DNA of 64,000 bases from Actinoplanes sp. DH11. Its GTDB lineage: Bacteria > Actinomycetota > Actinomycetes > Mycobacteriales > Micromonosporaceae. A model generated the notes under the pieces. It had not been told where the DNA came from. It saw nothing but the letters and a program-made list of their open reading frames with translations, and did no database searches. The position numbers and the translations under genes were made by a program. The stretch spans positions 1 through 64,000 of the forward strand of contig NZ_JAHWGU010000040.1 of the NCBI RefSeq assembly GCF_020873875.1, read 5' to 3'. Below, in pieces: positions 25,868-34,885 of the stretch (positions are counted from its first letter, which is position 1; each line of letters starts with the position of its first letter).

Positions 25868-27717
25868 ACCCCGAACCCGCCGTCGACGCAGAGCCGTTGC
25901 CCGCCTGGCTGCGCGAGATCGACCTGGCGCTCTGCGCCCACCCGCAGATCCTGCTCACCGGCAACGTCCGGGACCTCTACCGGCTGCCCGACCCGGCGCA
26001 TGCCGGCCGGGTGCGTTTCATGGTCCTCACCGACGCGCTGTGGAACGTCACCCAGGCGCGCGGCTACGGCGCCCTGCTCGTCTACTCCACCGGCGTCGGC
26101 GTGGAGATCGCCCACCACGTGCCGGAGGGCGGGATGGCCGCGGCGCAGGCGGTGCTGCGCGAGGCCGACGTCGAGGTGGGCCGGCCGCTGCACATGTCGC
26201 AGGTCCGTGACCTGGTGACCGCGGTGACCGACCTGGCCCGCCGCCGCGCCGCGAACCCGCCGGTGGCGCTGGTGCTCAGCGACGCCGCCCGGCTCTTCAC
26301 CGGCGACCTGCAGCTCTCCCCGGAGGAACGGCTCTTCCTGGCCACCGCGGACCGGCTCGCCTACCGGGCCACCCCGGTCGGCAACGGCTACAACACCGTC
26401 TTCTGGGTGCTGGACCGCGAGCACGACCTGCCGGCCTGGTTCGCCAGCGGCAACCATACCCTGCGGATCACCGGCATCCCGGAACCGGACCTCACCGCCC
26501 GGCTGGAGACCGCGCAGGAGATGGTGCAGGTGCTGCCGGACATGCCCGAGGACCCGGCGGACCGGCACGCCATCGCCCGCCGGTTCGCCGAGGCCAGCCA
26601 CGGGATGCGGCTGCGCAGCATGCGCGACGTGGTCCGGCTGGCCGGTGCGGCGGGCATCCCCGGCAGCCGGGTCGACGACGCGGTCCGGGCGTTCCGGGTC
26701 GGCGTGCCCGACAACCCGTGGCAGAGCGCCGGCCTGCGGGACCGGCTGCGCACCGCGGAGAAGGAACTCGGCGACCGGGTACTGGGGCAGCCGGACGCCG
26801 TACGGCGGGTGCTGGACATCCTGGCCCGCTCCGCGACCGGGCTCTCCGGGGCGCACACCGGTGGCCGCAGCAAGCCACGTGGCGTGCTGTTCTTCGCCGG
26901 ACCCACCGGTGTCGGCAAGACCGAGCTGGCCAAGGCTCTGGCCGAGTTGCTCTTCGGCGACGAGAACGCCTACCTGCGCTTCGACATGTCCGAGTTCTCC
27001 GCCGAGCACTCCGAGGCCCGGCTGATCGGCGCGCCGCCCGGCTTCATCGGCCACGACGCGGGCGGCGAGCTGACGAACGGGATCCGGCAGCAGCCGTTCC
27101 GGGTGGTCCTCTTCGACGAGATCGAGAAGGCGCACCAGAGACTGCTCGACAAGTTCTTGCAGATCTTGGACGACGGCCGGCTCACCGACGGCCGCGGCGG
27201 CACCGTCTACTTCACCGAGGCGCTCATCGTCTTCACCACCAACCTCGGCATCGTGGTGCCCGACGAGGACGGCAAGCCGGTCGAGAACGTCACCGACGAG
27301 CAGGAACTGCCGGAGATCGAGGAGAAGGTCCGGCAGTACATCGAAGTCTTCTTCCGGCACCTGATCGGGCGTCCCGAACTGTTCAACCGGGTCGAGCAGA
27401 GCATCGTCGTCTTCGACTTCCTGCGCCCGGAGGCCGCCGCGCAGATCGCCGACCGGGCCATCGGCCGGGTCGCCGAGGCGGTGCTGCGCAACTTCGACGC
27501 GACCCTGGAGTTCAGCGACACCGCCCGCGAGGAACTGCTGCAGGACGCCACCTACAACCCGCGCAACGGCGGCCGCGGCATCGTCGCCACCATCGAGAGC
27601 ATCCTGCTCAACCCGCTCGCCCGGGAACTGTTCGCCCGCCCGCCGGTGCCCGGCCAGGTGCTGCGGGTCGAGGCGATCGAACGCCAGGGGCAGAACTACG
27701 AGCTGGTGATGGGATGA
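25864..27717 (+). CDS. ClpB/ClpA-like AAA+ ATPase with degenerate N-terminal AAA module
   Basis: 617 residues. Residues 1-280 look like a AAA-type module lacking a Walker A loop (ILLTGNVRDLYRLP, then PPVALVLSDAARLF). The second module (about 300-617) is of the Clp D2 class: Walker A GPTGVGKTELAKAL near 346, Walker B VVLFDEIEKAH, sensor-1 TTNLG, an Arg in GRPELFNRVEQ, and the ClpB-like C-terminal small domain (NPRNGGRGIVATIES). It would use ATP to remodel or thread a protein. The start codon GTG overlaps the previous stop (GTGA), and the radical-SAM gene starts inside its end. Free-standing one-active-module members of this type occur in signalling and conflict operons. Confidence 0.85.
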   Translation: MNPEPAVDAEPLPAWLREIDLALCAHPQILLTGNVRDLYRLPDPAHAGRVRFMVLTDALWNVTQARGYGALLVYSTGVGVEIAHHVPEGGMAAAQAVLREADVEVGRPLHMSQVRDLVTAVTDLARRRAANPPVALVLSDAARLFTGDLQLSPEERLFLATADRLAYRATPVGNGYNTVFWVLDREHDLPAWFASGNHTLRITGIPEPDLTARLETAQEMVQVLPDMPEDPADRHAIARRFAEASHGMRLRSMRDVVRLAGAAGIPGSRVDDAVRAFRVGVPDNPWQSAGLRDRLRTAEKELGDRVLGQPDAVRRVLDILARSATGLSGAHTGGRSKPRGVLFFAGPTGVGKTELAKALAELLFGDENAYLRFDMSEFSAEHSEARLIGAPPGFIGHDAGGELTNGIRQQPFRVVLFDEIEKAHQRLLDKFLQILDDGRLTDGRGGTVYFTEALIVFTTNLGIVVPDEDGKPVENVTDEQELPEIEEKVRQYIEVFFRHLIGRPELFNRVEQSIVVFDFLRPEAAAQIADRAIGRVAEAVLRNFDATLEFSDTAREELLQDATYNPRNGGRGIVATIESILLNPLARELFARPPVPGQVLRVEAIERQGQNYELVMG

Positions 27718-28349
27718 ACCTGCGGCTGGCGCGGCTGCACCACCCGGTCACCACGCTCGGACCGGGCCGCCGGATCGGGATCTGGGTGCAGGGCTGCGGC
27801 ATCGGCTGCCCGGGCTGCGTCGCCCGGGACACCTGGGTGGCCGGCCCGCAGCACGACATCGCCGTGGCCGACGTCCTGGCCTGGTGCGCGGCACACGCGG
27901 ACGGCACCACCGGCGTGACGATCACCGGCGGGGAACCGTCCGAGCAGCCGGCGGCGCTGGGTGAACTCGTGCACGGGCTGCGGGCGCTCGACGACGACTG
28001 GGACGTCCTCTGCTACACCGGCGTGGAGTGGGACGAGTTCCGGCGGCGCTGCCCGGAGGCGTACCCGGGCATCGACGCTCTGATCACCGGGCCGTTCCGG
28101 ATCACCGAGCCGACCGACCTGCTGTGGCGCGGCTCGGCCAACCAGCGGCTGATCCCGTGCTCGGAACGGGGCGAGCAGCGGTTCGGCGAATGGGCGAACG
28201 CCGAACGTGAGCGACCGGAACTGCAGCTCCAGGTCGACGACGAACGCGTCTGGATGATCGGCATCCCCGGTCGCGGTGACCTGGCCCGGGTCCAGCGTGC
28301 GCTGCGCGACCAGGGCATCGAGTTGGAAGGGGTGTCATGGCGACCTTGA
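27714..28349 (+). CDS. Radical-SAM activase-like protein (NrdG-type, 4Fe-4S)
   Basis: 211 residues, start ATG 27714 overlapping the AAA+ stop. Cysteines 28, 32 and 35 form the CxxxCxxC cluster motif (GCGIGCPGC), preceded by IGIWVQ, and the S-adenosylmethionine motif TGGEPSEQ follows, as in NrdG/PflA activating enzymes. In those enzymes the protein makes a glycyl radical on a partner. No glycyl-radical partner is encoded in this window, and the host operon is signalling-related, so it may instead modify one of the operon proteins or act as a redox sensor. The motif set is complete, so activity is plausible. Confidence 0.85.
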   Translation: MNLRLARLHHPVTTLGPGRRIGIWVQGCGIGCPGCVARDTWVAGPQHDIAVADVLAWCAAHADGTTGVTITGGEPSEQPAALGELVHGLRALDDDWDVLCYTGVEWDEFRRRCPEAYPGIDALITGPFRITEPTDLLWRGSANQRLIPCSERGEQRFGEWANAERERPELQLQVDDERVWMIGIPGRGDLARVQRALRDQGIELEGVSWRP

Positions 28350-28894
28350 GCTGCCCGGTGCACGGCCCGCAGACGGCCGGCGGTTCGATGTGCCCGCAAC
28401 CGGGGTGCATGGAGTTCCTGGAACCCGAGGTGACGCCGGCGGAACCGGTGTGCCCCGAACCCGGGTGCGGCAACCCGCTGGACCCGGACGGCACCTGCCC
28501 GCTGCACAACCTCGGGATGGCGGCGGAGGCGGCGGCCTACGCCGGGCCGGCGGCGGCGCCCGGTGCGGGGCCGGCGGCGCCCGGCGCCCGATTCGAACTG
28601 GAGTTCCCGTTCGGCCCGGTCCCGATCGACCGCGGCGAACTGCGGATCGGGCGGTCCGAGGATCTGGGTGCGATCGCCGCGTCGCTGAGCGCGTACGACC
28701 GGGTGTCCCGCAAGCACGCCATCGTCTGGGTCGAGGACGGCGCCCTGTTCGTCCGCGACCTCGGCTCCACCAACGGCACCTTCGTCAACGACCGGCAGGT
28801 CGAGGACGGGTCCCGCCGACAGCTCCACGAGGGCGACGAGCTGCGGTTCGCGAGCGTGCTACGGGCCCGGGTGCGCCGCGCGGGTGCGGCATGA
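28337..28894 (+). CDS. Zinc-ribbon/FHA-domain phosphothreonine-binding protein
   Basis: 185 residues. The N-terminal 60 carry paired Cys/His motifs (CPVHG, CPQPGC, CPEPGC, CPLH) that look like two small zinc sites. After an Ala/Pro linker comes an FHA domain (about 85-180) with the canonical residues GRSED, SRKHA and LGSTNGTFVN. FHA domains bind phosphothreonine, so the likely ligand is the phosphorylated kinase encoded three genes upstream, possibly its ATTRE tail. The gene overlaps the radical-SAM end by 13 bases and the phosphatase start by four. Confidence 0.88.
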   Translation: MATLSCPVHGPQTAGGSMCPQPGCMEFLEPEVTPAEPVCPEPGCGNPLDPDGTCPLHNLGMAAEAAAYAGPAAAPGAGPAAPGARFELEFPFGPVPIDRGELRIGRSEDLGAIAASLSAYDRVSRKHAIVWVEDGALFVRDLGSTNGTFVNDRQVEDGSRRQLHEGDELRFASVLRARVRRAGAA

Positions 28895-29631
28895 CGGGGG
28901 TACGCGTCACCGCACTCACCGGACGCGGTGCGGTCCGTCCCGGCAACCAGGACGCGGTGCTCGCCTTCGACTGGATCAGCCAGGCCACCGAGCCGCGCGT
29001 CGTCCAGCTGACCGCCGCCGGACCGCCACCGCTGCTGTTCGCCGTGGCCGACGGGCTCGGCGGCCACAACGCCGGTGACCTGGCCAGCCGCCTGGCCGTC
29101 GCCGACCTGGCCGCCCGCCACCCCGGCTGGGACACCGCGGAGGCCGTGCACGCCGGCCTCGTCGCGATCGGCGAAAGCCTGCACCACACCGCCGCCCGCA
29201 GCCCGGCCACCGCGGGGATGCGCACCACCGTGGCCGGTCTGCTGCTCACCACGGACGGCGTCTGCGTCTTCAACGTCGGTGACAGCCGGGTCTACCGGGT
29301 CACCGACGGCTACCTCGAACAGCTCAGCGTCGACCACGCCTCCGGCCGCTCCACCGTCACGCAGGCCCTCGGCGACCCACCCGCCGACCCGCTCGACCCG
29401 TTCGTCCAGCAGTCCGCGCCCGACCCGGCCGGCGCCCGCTACCTGCTCTGCACCGACGGCATCCACGGCGCCCTCGACGACCGCGCCCTGCGCAAGGCCT
29501 GCCGCCTCACCGACCCGGCCGACCTGGCCACCACCCTGCGCGACGACACCTTCGCGGCGGGCGCCCCCGACAACCTCTCCCTGCTCGTGATCGACATCGC
29601 GGCAGCCACCCCGACGGCCCCCGCCGCGTGA
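28891..29631 (+). CDS. PP2C-family Ser/Thr protein phosphatase
   Basis: 246 residues, start ATG 28891 overlapping the FHA stop (ATGA). Metal-binding motifs are in place: RPGNQDAV, FAVADGLGGHNAG, NVGDSRVYRV, LLCTDGI and APDNLSLL. It should remove phosphate from kinase substrates of the same operon, being soluble and without a membrane anchor. It is the last gene of the seven-gene rightward operon. The FHA-kinase-phosphatase trio is shared with type VI secretion and other phospho-controlled assemblies. Confidence 0.9.
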   Translation: MTGVRVTALTGRGAVRPGNQDAVLAFDWISQATEPRVVQLTAAGPPPLLFAVADGLGGHNAGDLASRLAVADLAARHPGWDTAEAVHAGLVAIGESLHHTAARSPATAGMRTTVAGLLLTTDGVCVFNVGDSRVYRVTDGYLEQLSVDHASGRSTVTQALGDPPADPLDPFVQQSAPDPAGARYLLCTDGIHGALDDRALRKACRLTDPADLATTLRDDTFAAGAPDNLSLLVIDIAAATPTAPAA

Positions 29632-29784
29632 GACCCGAACGCTTCGCCCGGTGGTATCGGTCCGCTGATCCCTTTCAGTCACGCCCACCCGTACGCCTGG
29701 CGGAAGCCCTTTCTTCGCTCGCTGATCGGATCCGGCGTGGCGGGGATGCCGGGCCCTTCGTGGCCTGCCGGTTCACCGGGCCGG

Positions 29785-31815
29785 TCAGGAGGCGCCGGCG
29801 TGGGGTTCGCTGAGCAGCCGTTCGCGCAGCAGGGCGTGCCGGAACTGGTAGACCCCGCCGGCCTGGCGCAGCAGCCCCCGCCGGTGCGCGTCCGCCAGAA
29901 ACGTCATCAGCCGCCAAGGGAGGCGCCCGCGCAGGGCCAGCCAGCCGCGGGCGATCGTGAACCGGCCCCAGGCGGTGAAGAGGACGCTCGTCACGGCGGC
30001 CGCGGCGGCGACGGCCAGGCCGGCCGGGGCGCTGATCAGAGCGGCGGCGGTGGCGCCGAGGATGCCGCCGCGGATCACGGCGCGGGTCAGGGCGGTACGC
30101 CGGTCGGAGCGCAGCAGCGCGGCCGGGCTCGCCGCGGCTGTCACGTCGGCGGGGACGTCGAGCCACACGTCGAGGGCGCGGGCCGCGGCGATCGCCCCGC
30201 ACCCGGCCAGCGCGGCGAGCGGCCCGGCGGTGAACCAGAGCGTCGCCGCCAGGGCCGCGCCACCGGTCAGCCAGCCCACCACTCCGACGGTGGGCGGCCC
30301 GGTCCGGCCGCGCACCCAGAGACCGCGGGTCCGCCGCCCGGTTCGCAGCCGCGCGGCCGCCGGCACCAGCGGCTGCCGGAGCACGACGAGTGCGGTGGCG
30401 GCGCCGCCGAGCACGGCCGTCGCCCCGATCACCCGCGTGCCGGCGCCGAGGGACAAGGCGACGGCCGCGAACGTCGCGGCGCCGATGGCCGCGCCGATGC
30501 CGCCGAGCAGCGGCCGGGGCAGCGCGGCGGTCAGCCGCCACCAGGCGATGTCGGCCGGTGCGTGCCCGGCCAGCCAGGACAGGCCGCGCCGGAAGCCGGC
30601 CGGCACCGCCCTGTCCAGCAGATGTTTCTCCAGCTCGGCGGCGGTGGGGAAGCGATGGGCGTCGAACATCTCGGCCGGGTCGGCGCCGGTGTCGCTGTAG
30701 GCGGCCCGGGCCAGCGACGTCATCAGCGGACTGGACAGCACCCCGGCGACCAGGGCAGCCCGCCCGGCCCCGGCGCCCGCGTCGAGGCCGCCGGCCGAAC
30801 CAGGAACGGCTCCGGCGGGGCCGCCGGCCGGCCCGGCGGCGAGCCGGCGCAGCACCGGGCCCCAGAGGGTGCTGGGGCCGCCGCCCGGCCGTGCGGTGAG
30901 CGTCAGGTACCCGCCCAGGTCGGCGACGGTCAGCGGCTGCAACCGGATCACCGCGGCGCCGGTCAGCACGTCGCCGGCGTGGACCGCCGCCCGGTACGGC
31001 TCGGTCCGCGCGGCGACCACGAACCCGGCCGGCTGCGGGAGCGCCGCGTTCAGCGCGAGCAGCGCCGCCGCCTGGGCCGGCCCGGGCAGTTCGTCGAGTC
31101 CGTCGAGGACCGGCAGGATCCGGTCGCCGGCGAGCAGCGCGGCCGCGACGGTGCCGAAGCCGGGGTGCGGCGCGGCGAGCGCCGGGTAGTCGGCGGTCAG
31201 CCGGTCGGCGAGCCAGCCCGGGAAGTCGCGCTGTTCCGGTTCCCAGGACGTCAGCGGCAGCAGCACCGGGACCGGGTCGTCCGGGTCGCCGGTCGCGATC
31301 AGGTCGAGCACCAGCCGGATCAGCAGCACCGACTTGCCGCTGCCGGCGTCGCCGAGCACGACGAGACGCCGCGACGGGATCCGGCGGAACACGCCGGTGA
31401 TGTCCTCGATGCGTCCGGCCAGGTCGAGGGCGGCGACGCCGGGACCGCCGGCGCGGCGCACGTTGGCCCAGTGGTCCTGCACCCCGGTCGCCGGGTCGGG
31501 CAGCGCCCAGCGGACCGGGATCGGCGCCGGGTCCTGCACCCGGCGCAGCCGTTCCTCGGCCCGCCACTGCTCGCGGACCGCTTCGCGCAGCGCCGCCCGG
31601 TGCTCGTCGAGGGGGCGGCCGCCGGACGACCCGCGGGTGCGCAGCGCGACGAGCAGCGTCACCGAGCCGAGCACGAAACTTCCCACGCCGGCCACCCGGT
31701 CGGCGGTCTCCAGACCGGATTGCCAGATCAGGGTCACGGCGATCGCGAGCAGAGCCGTGACGAGGAACGGAATGAGGGTTCGATGACTTCGAGCGAGCCG
31801 CCGCACGTGTCCCAT
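29785..31815 (-). CDS. NACHT-like membrane NTPase
   Basis: 676 residues. One or two N-terminal transmembrane helices (about 13-55) precede an NTPase domain with Walker A VVLGDAGSGKSVLL and Walker B ILPVLDGLDELP, the extended acidic form typical of NACHT. A winged-helix-like region follows (FRRGLSWLAGHAPADIAWWRL), then a stretch of about six to eight transmembrane helices, and an end resembling other actinobacterial NACHT proteins (FLADAHRRGLLRQAGGVYQFRHALLRERL). It would be a membrane-held signal-responsive switch. It is convergent with the phosphatase and divergent from a CHAT gene, with which its first 33 bases overlap. No ribosome site precedes the ATG, so the start may be leaderless or further in. 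Confidence 0.82.
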   Translation of the reverse strand: MGHVRRLARSHRTLIPFLVTALLAIAVTLIWQSGLETADRVAGVGSFVLGSVTLLVALRTRGSSGGRPLDEHRAALREAVREQWRAEERLRRVQDPAPIPVRWALPDPATGVQDHWANVRRAGGPGVAALDLAGRIEDITGVFRRIPSRRLVVLGDAGSGKSVLLIRLVLDLIATGDPDDPVPVLLPLTSWEPEQRDFPGWLADRLTADYPALAAPHPGFGTVAAALLAGDRILPVLDGLDELPGPAQAAALLALNAALPQPAGFVVAARTEPYRAAVHAGDVLTGAAVIRLQPLTVADLGGYLTLTARPGGGPSTLWGPVLRRLAAGPAGGPAGAVPGSAGGLDAGAGAGRAALVAGVLSSPLMTSLARAAYSDTGADPAEMFDAHRFPTAAELEKHLLDRAVPAGFRRGLSWLAGHAPADIAWWRLTAALPRPLLGGIGAAIGAATFAAVALSLGAGTRVIGATAVLGGAATALVVLRQPLVPAAARLRTGRRTRGLWVRGRTGPPTVGVVGWLTGGAALAATLWFTAGPLAALAGCGAIAAARALDVWLDVPADVTAAASPAALLRSDRRTALTRAVIRGGILGATAAALISAPAGLAVAAAAAVTSVLFTAWGRFTIARGWLALRGRLPWRLMTFLADAHRRGLLRQAGGVYQFRHALLRERLLSEPHAGAS

Positions 31816-33195
31816 GATGGAGGGTCGACGCTCGCCGCGCCGCCCGCCGAGACCGGGTTCTCCGCGGAGTTGCGGGTCGCGCACACCGAGCTGGCCGACG
31901 CGATCGGTGCCATCCAGGCGATTCCCGGCTTCGAGAGCTTCCTCGCGCCGGTCCGTTTCGCCGAGGTGGCGGCCGTCGCCGCTCACCCGCTGGTGTACCT
32001 GGTCGCGTCCGAACGTTCCGGCCTGGCCCTGGTGGTGCATGACGGCACGGTGACCGAGGTGCGGCTGCCGGAACTGACCGATCGGCGGGTGCACGACTGG
32101 GCCGAGAAGCACCGGGCGACGGTGCCGGCGGCCCGGTCCCGGTCCCGGTCGGCGGCCGCCCGGGGCGCCTGGACCCGGCATCTGGCCGGGCTCACCGACT
32201 GGCTGTGGGACGCGGTCGGCGGCCCGCTGCTGGCGGAACTGCCGCTCACCTCCGCCGCGGGGCCGGAGCAGCGGCGGATCACCCTGGTGCCGGCCGGTCT
32301 CACCGCGATGCTGCCGGTGCACGCCGCCCGCCGCACCGACGCGACCCGGCCGTCCGGTCACCGCTACCTGATCGACGAGGTGGTGCCGGCGTACACGCCG
32401 AACGCCCGGGCTCTCGCCGCGGCCCGTGACCTGGCCGCCACGGTCGTCCCGCGCCGCCTGCTCGCGGTCACCGACCCGGAGGCGGCGGACCTGCGACTGC
32501 CGCACGCGCGGTGGGAGGGCGCGGCCGCCGCGGCGGCCTTCGCGGACAACGAGATCCTGGTGGGGGCGGAGGCAACCTTCGAGGGCGTACGGGCGAAGCT
32601 CCCTGCCACCGACGTCGCCCACTTCGGCTGTCACGGCGTCGCCGACCCGGAACCGTTGCAGAGCGCCGTGCGGCTGGCCGGTGGGGCGTCGCTGCGGCTG
32701 GCCGACGTCCTGCCGATGCGGTTGCGGCTGCGGCTGGCCGTACTCTCCGCCTGCGACACCTTCGTCCCCGGCCGCACCCTGCCGGACGAGGTGATCAACC
32801 TGCCGACCGGGCTGCTCCAGGCGGGGGTGGCCGGGGTGGTGGCGTCGATGTGGGCGATCGACGACCACGCGACGGCCGTGCTGATGACCGAGTTCTACCA
32901 CCGCTGGATGCCCGCGCTCGACCCGTCGGCCGGACCGTCTCCGGCGGATCCGGCGGCGGGCGGGCACCCGGTGGATCCGGCGGTCGCGCTGGCCGGGGCA
33001 CAGCGCTGGCTGCGCGACGCCACCCCGGCCGACGTCGAGGACCGCTGGGCGGCCGCGCTGGAGGCCGGCGAGCCGTGGCTGCCCGAGGAGGTGGCCGCCG
33101 CCCTGCTGCCCGGCGTCTTCGCGGCCGGCGACGCCACCGATCGGCCCTGGCGCGATCCCGCCCTCTGGGCCGCCTTCACCTTCACCGGCGCGTAG
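31783..33195 (+). CDS. CHAT-domain caspase-like protease
   Basis: 470 residues. The CHAT domain spans about 100-470, with the catalytic dyad His284 in HFGCHG and Cys324 in LSACDT, followed by the usual GLLQAGVAGVVASMWAIDD. The N-terminal 100 residues are not TPRs; they may be a short sensor segment. CHAT proteins are caspase relatives that cut partner proteins, as in TPR-CHAT of type III-E CRISPR and proteases of bacterial gasdermin operons. Only a weak ribosome site precedes ATG 31783, and this start overlaps the divergent NACHT gene's start. It is 13 bases before a second CHAT gene. Confidence 0.9.
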   Translation: MTSSEPPHVSHDGGSTLAAPPAETGFSAELRVAHTELADAIGAIQAIPGFESFLAPVRFAEVAAVAAHPLVYLVASERSGLALVVHDGTVTEVRLPELTDRRVHDWAEKHRATVPAARSRSRSAAARGAWTRHLAGLTDWLWDAVGGPLLAELPLTSAAGPEQRRITLVPAGLTAMLPVHAARRTDATRPSGHRYLIDEVVPAYTPNARALAAARDLAATVVPRRLLAVTDPEAADLRLPHARWEGAAAAAAFADNEILVGAEATFEGVRAKLPATDVAHFGCHGVADPEPLQSAVRLAGGASLRLADVLPMRLRLRLAVLSACDTFVPGRTLPDEVINLPTGLLQAGVAGVVASMWAIDDHATAVLMTEFYHRWMPALDPSAGPSPADPAAGGHPVDPAVALAGAQRWLRDATPADVEDRWAAALEAGEPWLPEEVAAALLPGVFAAGDATDRPWRDPALWAAFTFTGA

Positions 33196-33208
33196 GGAGG
33201 ACACCCGG

Positions 33209-34885
33209 ATGAGCCCCGACGAGAAGGCTCTGAGGCTGATCGCCGAGCAGGCCCGGGACCGGCTGCCCGGGTTGCTGGCGGATCCCGGTCAGGCCGGCCG
33301 GATCGCCGGCCTGCTCACCGACGCGCTGGCCAAGCGTCCGGGTCCGCTCGCGCAGCTCGCCCTGCACCGGGCCCTGCGCGCCGACCCCGCCCTGGAACGG
33401 TGGGCGCGGGCGGAGATCCGCACCGTGGAGAGCCGGTTGCGCGCCGAACCCGGCACCGCGCCGCCCGCCCGGTACCTGACCACGTCGTTGCCGGGCCGGT
33501 CCCGGGGCGCCAAGCGGCTGGCGTTGCACGCCGCGATCACCCTCGACGGCGGCCCGGGCAGTGTGCCGGTCCGGCCGTTCCCGATCCCGCCGTCCGGGGT
33601 GGACGTGCTGATCTCGGTCGCCTCGGAGACCCTGCTGATCGAGAACGACGAGGTGCAGCGGGTCCGGGTCCGGCCGGACACCGACTCGGAGACCGTGCTG
33701 TTCGTGCTCGCCGCACCGGCCGCCGGGCGGCACGAGGTCCGGGTCCGGGCGTTCCTGGCCGACGGCGGTGGCGAGGTGAGCGCGATGACCCGTACCGTCG
33801 TGGTCGATCCCGCCGGACCGACCGAGGCGCCGCGCACGCTGACCGCCCGGATGGACCACCTCGCCGCCGCCGAGCCGGGCGGCGTCACCCTCCAGATCGA
33901 CCGCTCCGCGCGCGGCCTGGCCTTCCGGGTGATCGGCGCGGACCTGCCAGCGGTGTCCGCCGCCGCCGCACCGCCCGGCATGATCCGCGACATCCTGCGT
34001 GACGCGCACCAGATGGCGACCGGCCGCACCACCTTCACGCCGGGCCGCGCCCGCCGGCGGATGGCGGACTGGGGGATCACGCTGTGGGACCTGGTGCCAC
34101 CGGCGGTCCGGGAGGAGGTGACCGCCCGGCTGACCCGGCCCGGCGTCACCGGCCTGACCCTCAGCACCGACGTGGGCACGGTCCCGTGGGAGCTGCTCAC
34201 CGACCCGGCCGGCGACGGTTTCCTGGTCGACCGGATGCCCCTGGTCCGGCAGACCGGCACGCGCCCGGCGGCCCGGTCGCTCACGCTCGCCGACCCGGTC
34301 TTCGTGGTCGGCAGCAACCCGCCGCCGGCCGCGGAGGACGAGATCCGCAAGGTGTACCGGCTGCTCGTCGACCCCGGTGAGCCGGACCGCGCGGGCACGC
34401 AGGAACGACTCGTCGCCCGGATCGACGCGGGCGACTTCAACCTGCTGCACCTGGCCTGTCACCAGGCGCAGCCGGAGGACGGCCGGGGCGGCGGGGTGCA
34501 GATGAGCGACGGACCGTTCCAGCCGGTGGCGCTCGCCAAGGCGGTGCGCGGGGTGGCGCTGGACCGCCGGTGCCCGCTGGTCTTCTTCAACGCCTGCCGC
34601 AGCCTGGACGGCGGCTCCTACGACACGCTGATGGGCGGCTGGGCGGACCGGTTCCTGCGGGCCGGTGCCGGTGCGTTCGTCGGGTCGTCGTGGGCGGTGC
34701 GGTCGGACACGGCCGGGGTGTTCGCGGTCGCCTTCTACGAGGCGTTCGTCGGCGGGCTGCCGCTGGGCCAGGCGTCGCTGGCGGCCCGCCGCGCGGTGGC
34801 CGGGGACGAGTCGGATCCGACCGGGCTGGCGTACGCCGTCTACGGCGACCCGGCCGCGGTCGTCACGCCCGGAGGTGAGTGGTGA
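33209..34885 (+). CDS. CHAT-domain protease with beta-sandwich N-terminal region
   Basis: 558 residues. A helical start (1-90) and a beta-rich middle (about 95-215, GVDVLISVASETLLIENDE) precede a C-terminal CHAT domain with His418 in LLHLACHQ and Cys463 in FFNACRS, then GAGAFVGSSWAV. Ribosome site GGAGG lies before ATG 33209. Its middle region is of a type seen in actinobacterial CHAT proteins beside NTPases. Two different CHAT proteases in one transcript suggests a cascade or two substrates. It overlaps the hydrolase gene (GTGA). Confidence 0.9.
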   Translation: MSPDEKALRLIAEQARDRLPGLLADPGQAGRIAGLLTDALAKRPGPLAQLALHRALRADPALERWARAEIRTVESRLRAEPGTAPPARYLTTSLPGRSRGAKRLALHAAITLDGGPGSVPVRPFPIPPSGVDVLISVASETLLIENDEVQRVRVRPDTDSETVLFVLAAPAAGRHEVRVRAFLADGGGEVSAMTRTVVVDPAGPTEAPRTLTARMDHLAAAEPGGVTLQIDRSARGLAFRVIGADLPAVSAAAAPPGMIRDILRDAHQMATGRTTFTPGRARRRMADWGITLWDLVPPAVREEVTARLTRPGVTGLTLSTDVGTVPWELLTDPAGDGFLVDRMPLVRQTGTRPAARSLTLADPVFVVGSNPPPAAEDEIRKVYRLLVDPGEPDRAGTQERLVARIDAGDFNLLHLACHQAQPEDGRGGGVQMSDGPFQPVALAKAVRGVALDRRCPLVFFNACRSLDGGSYDTLMGGWADRFLRAGAGAFVGSSWAVRSDTAGVFAVAFYEAFVGGLPLGQASLAARRAVAGDESDPTGLAYAVYGDPAAVVTPGGEW

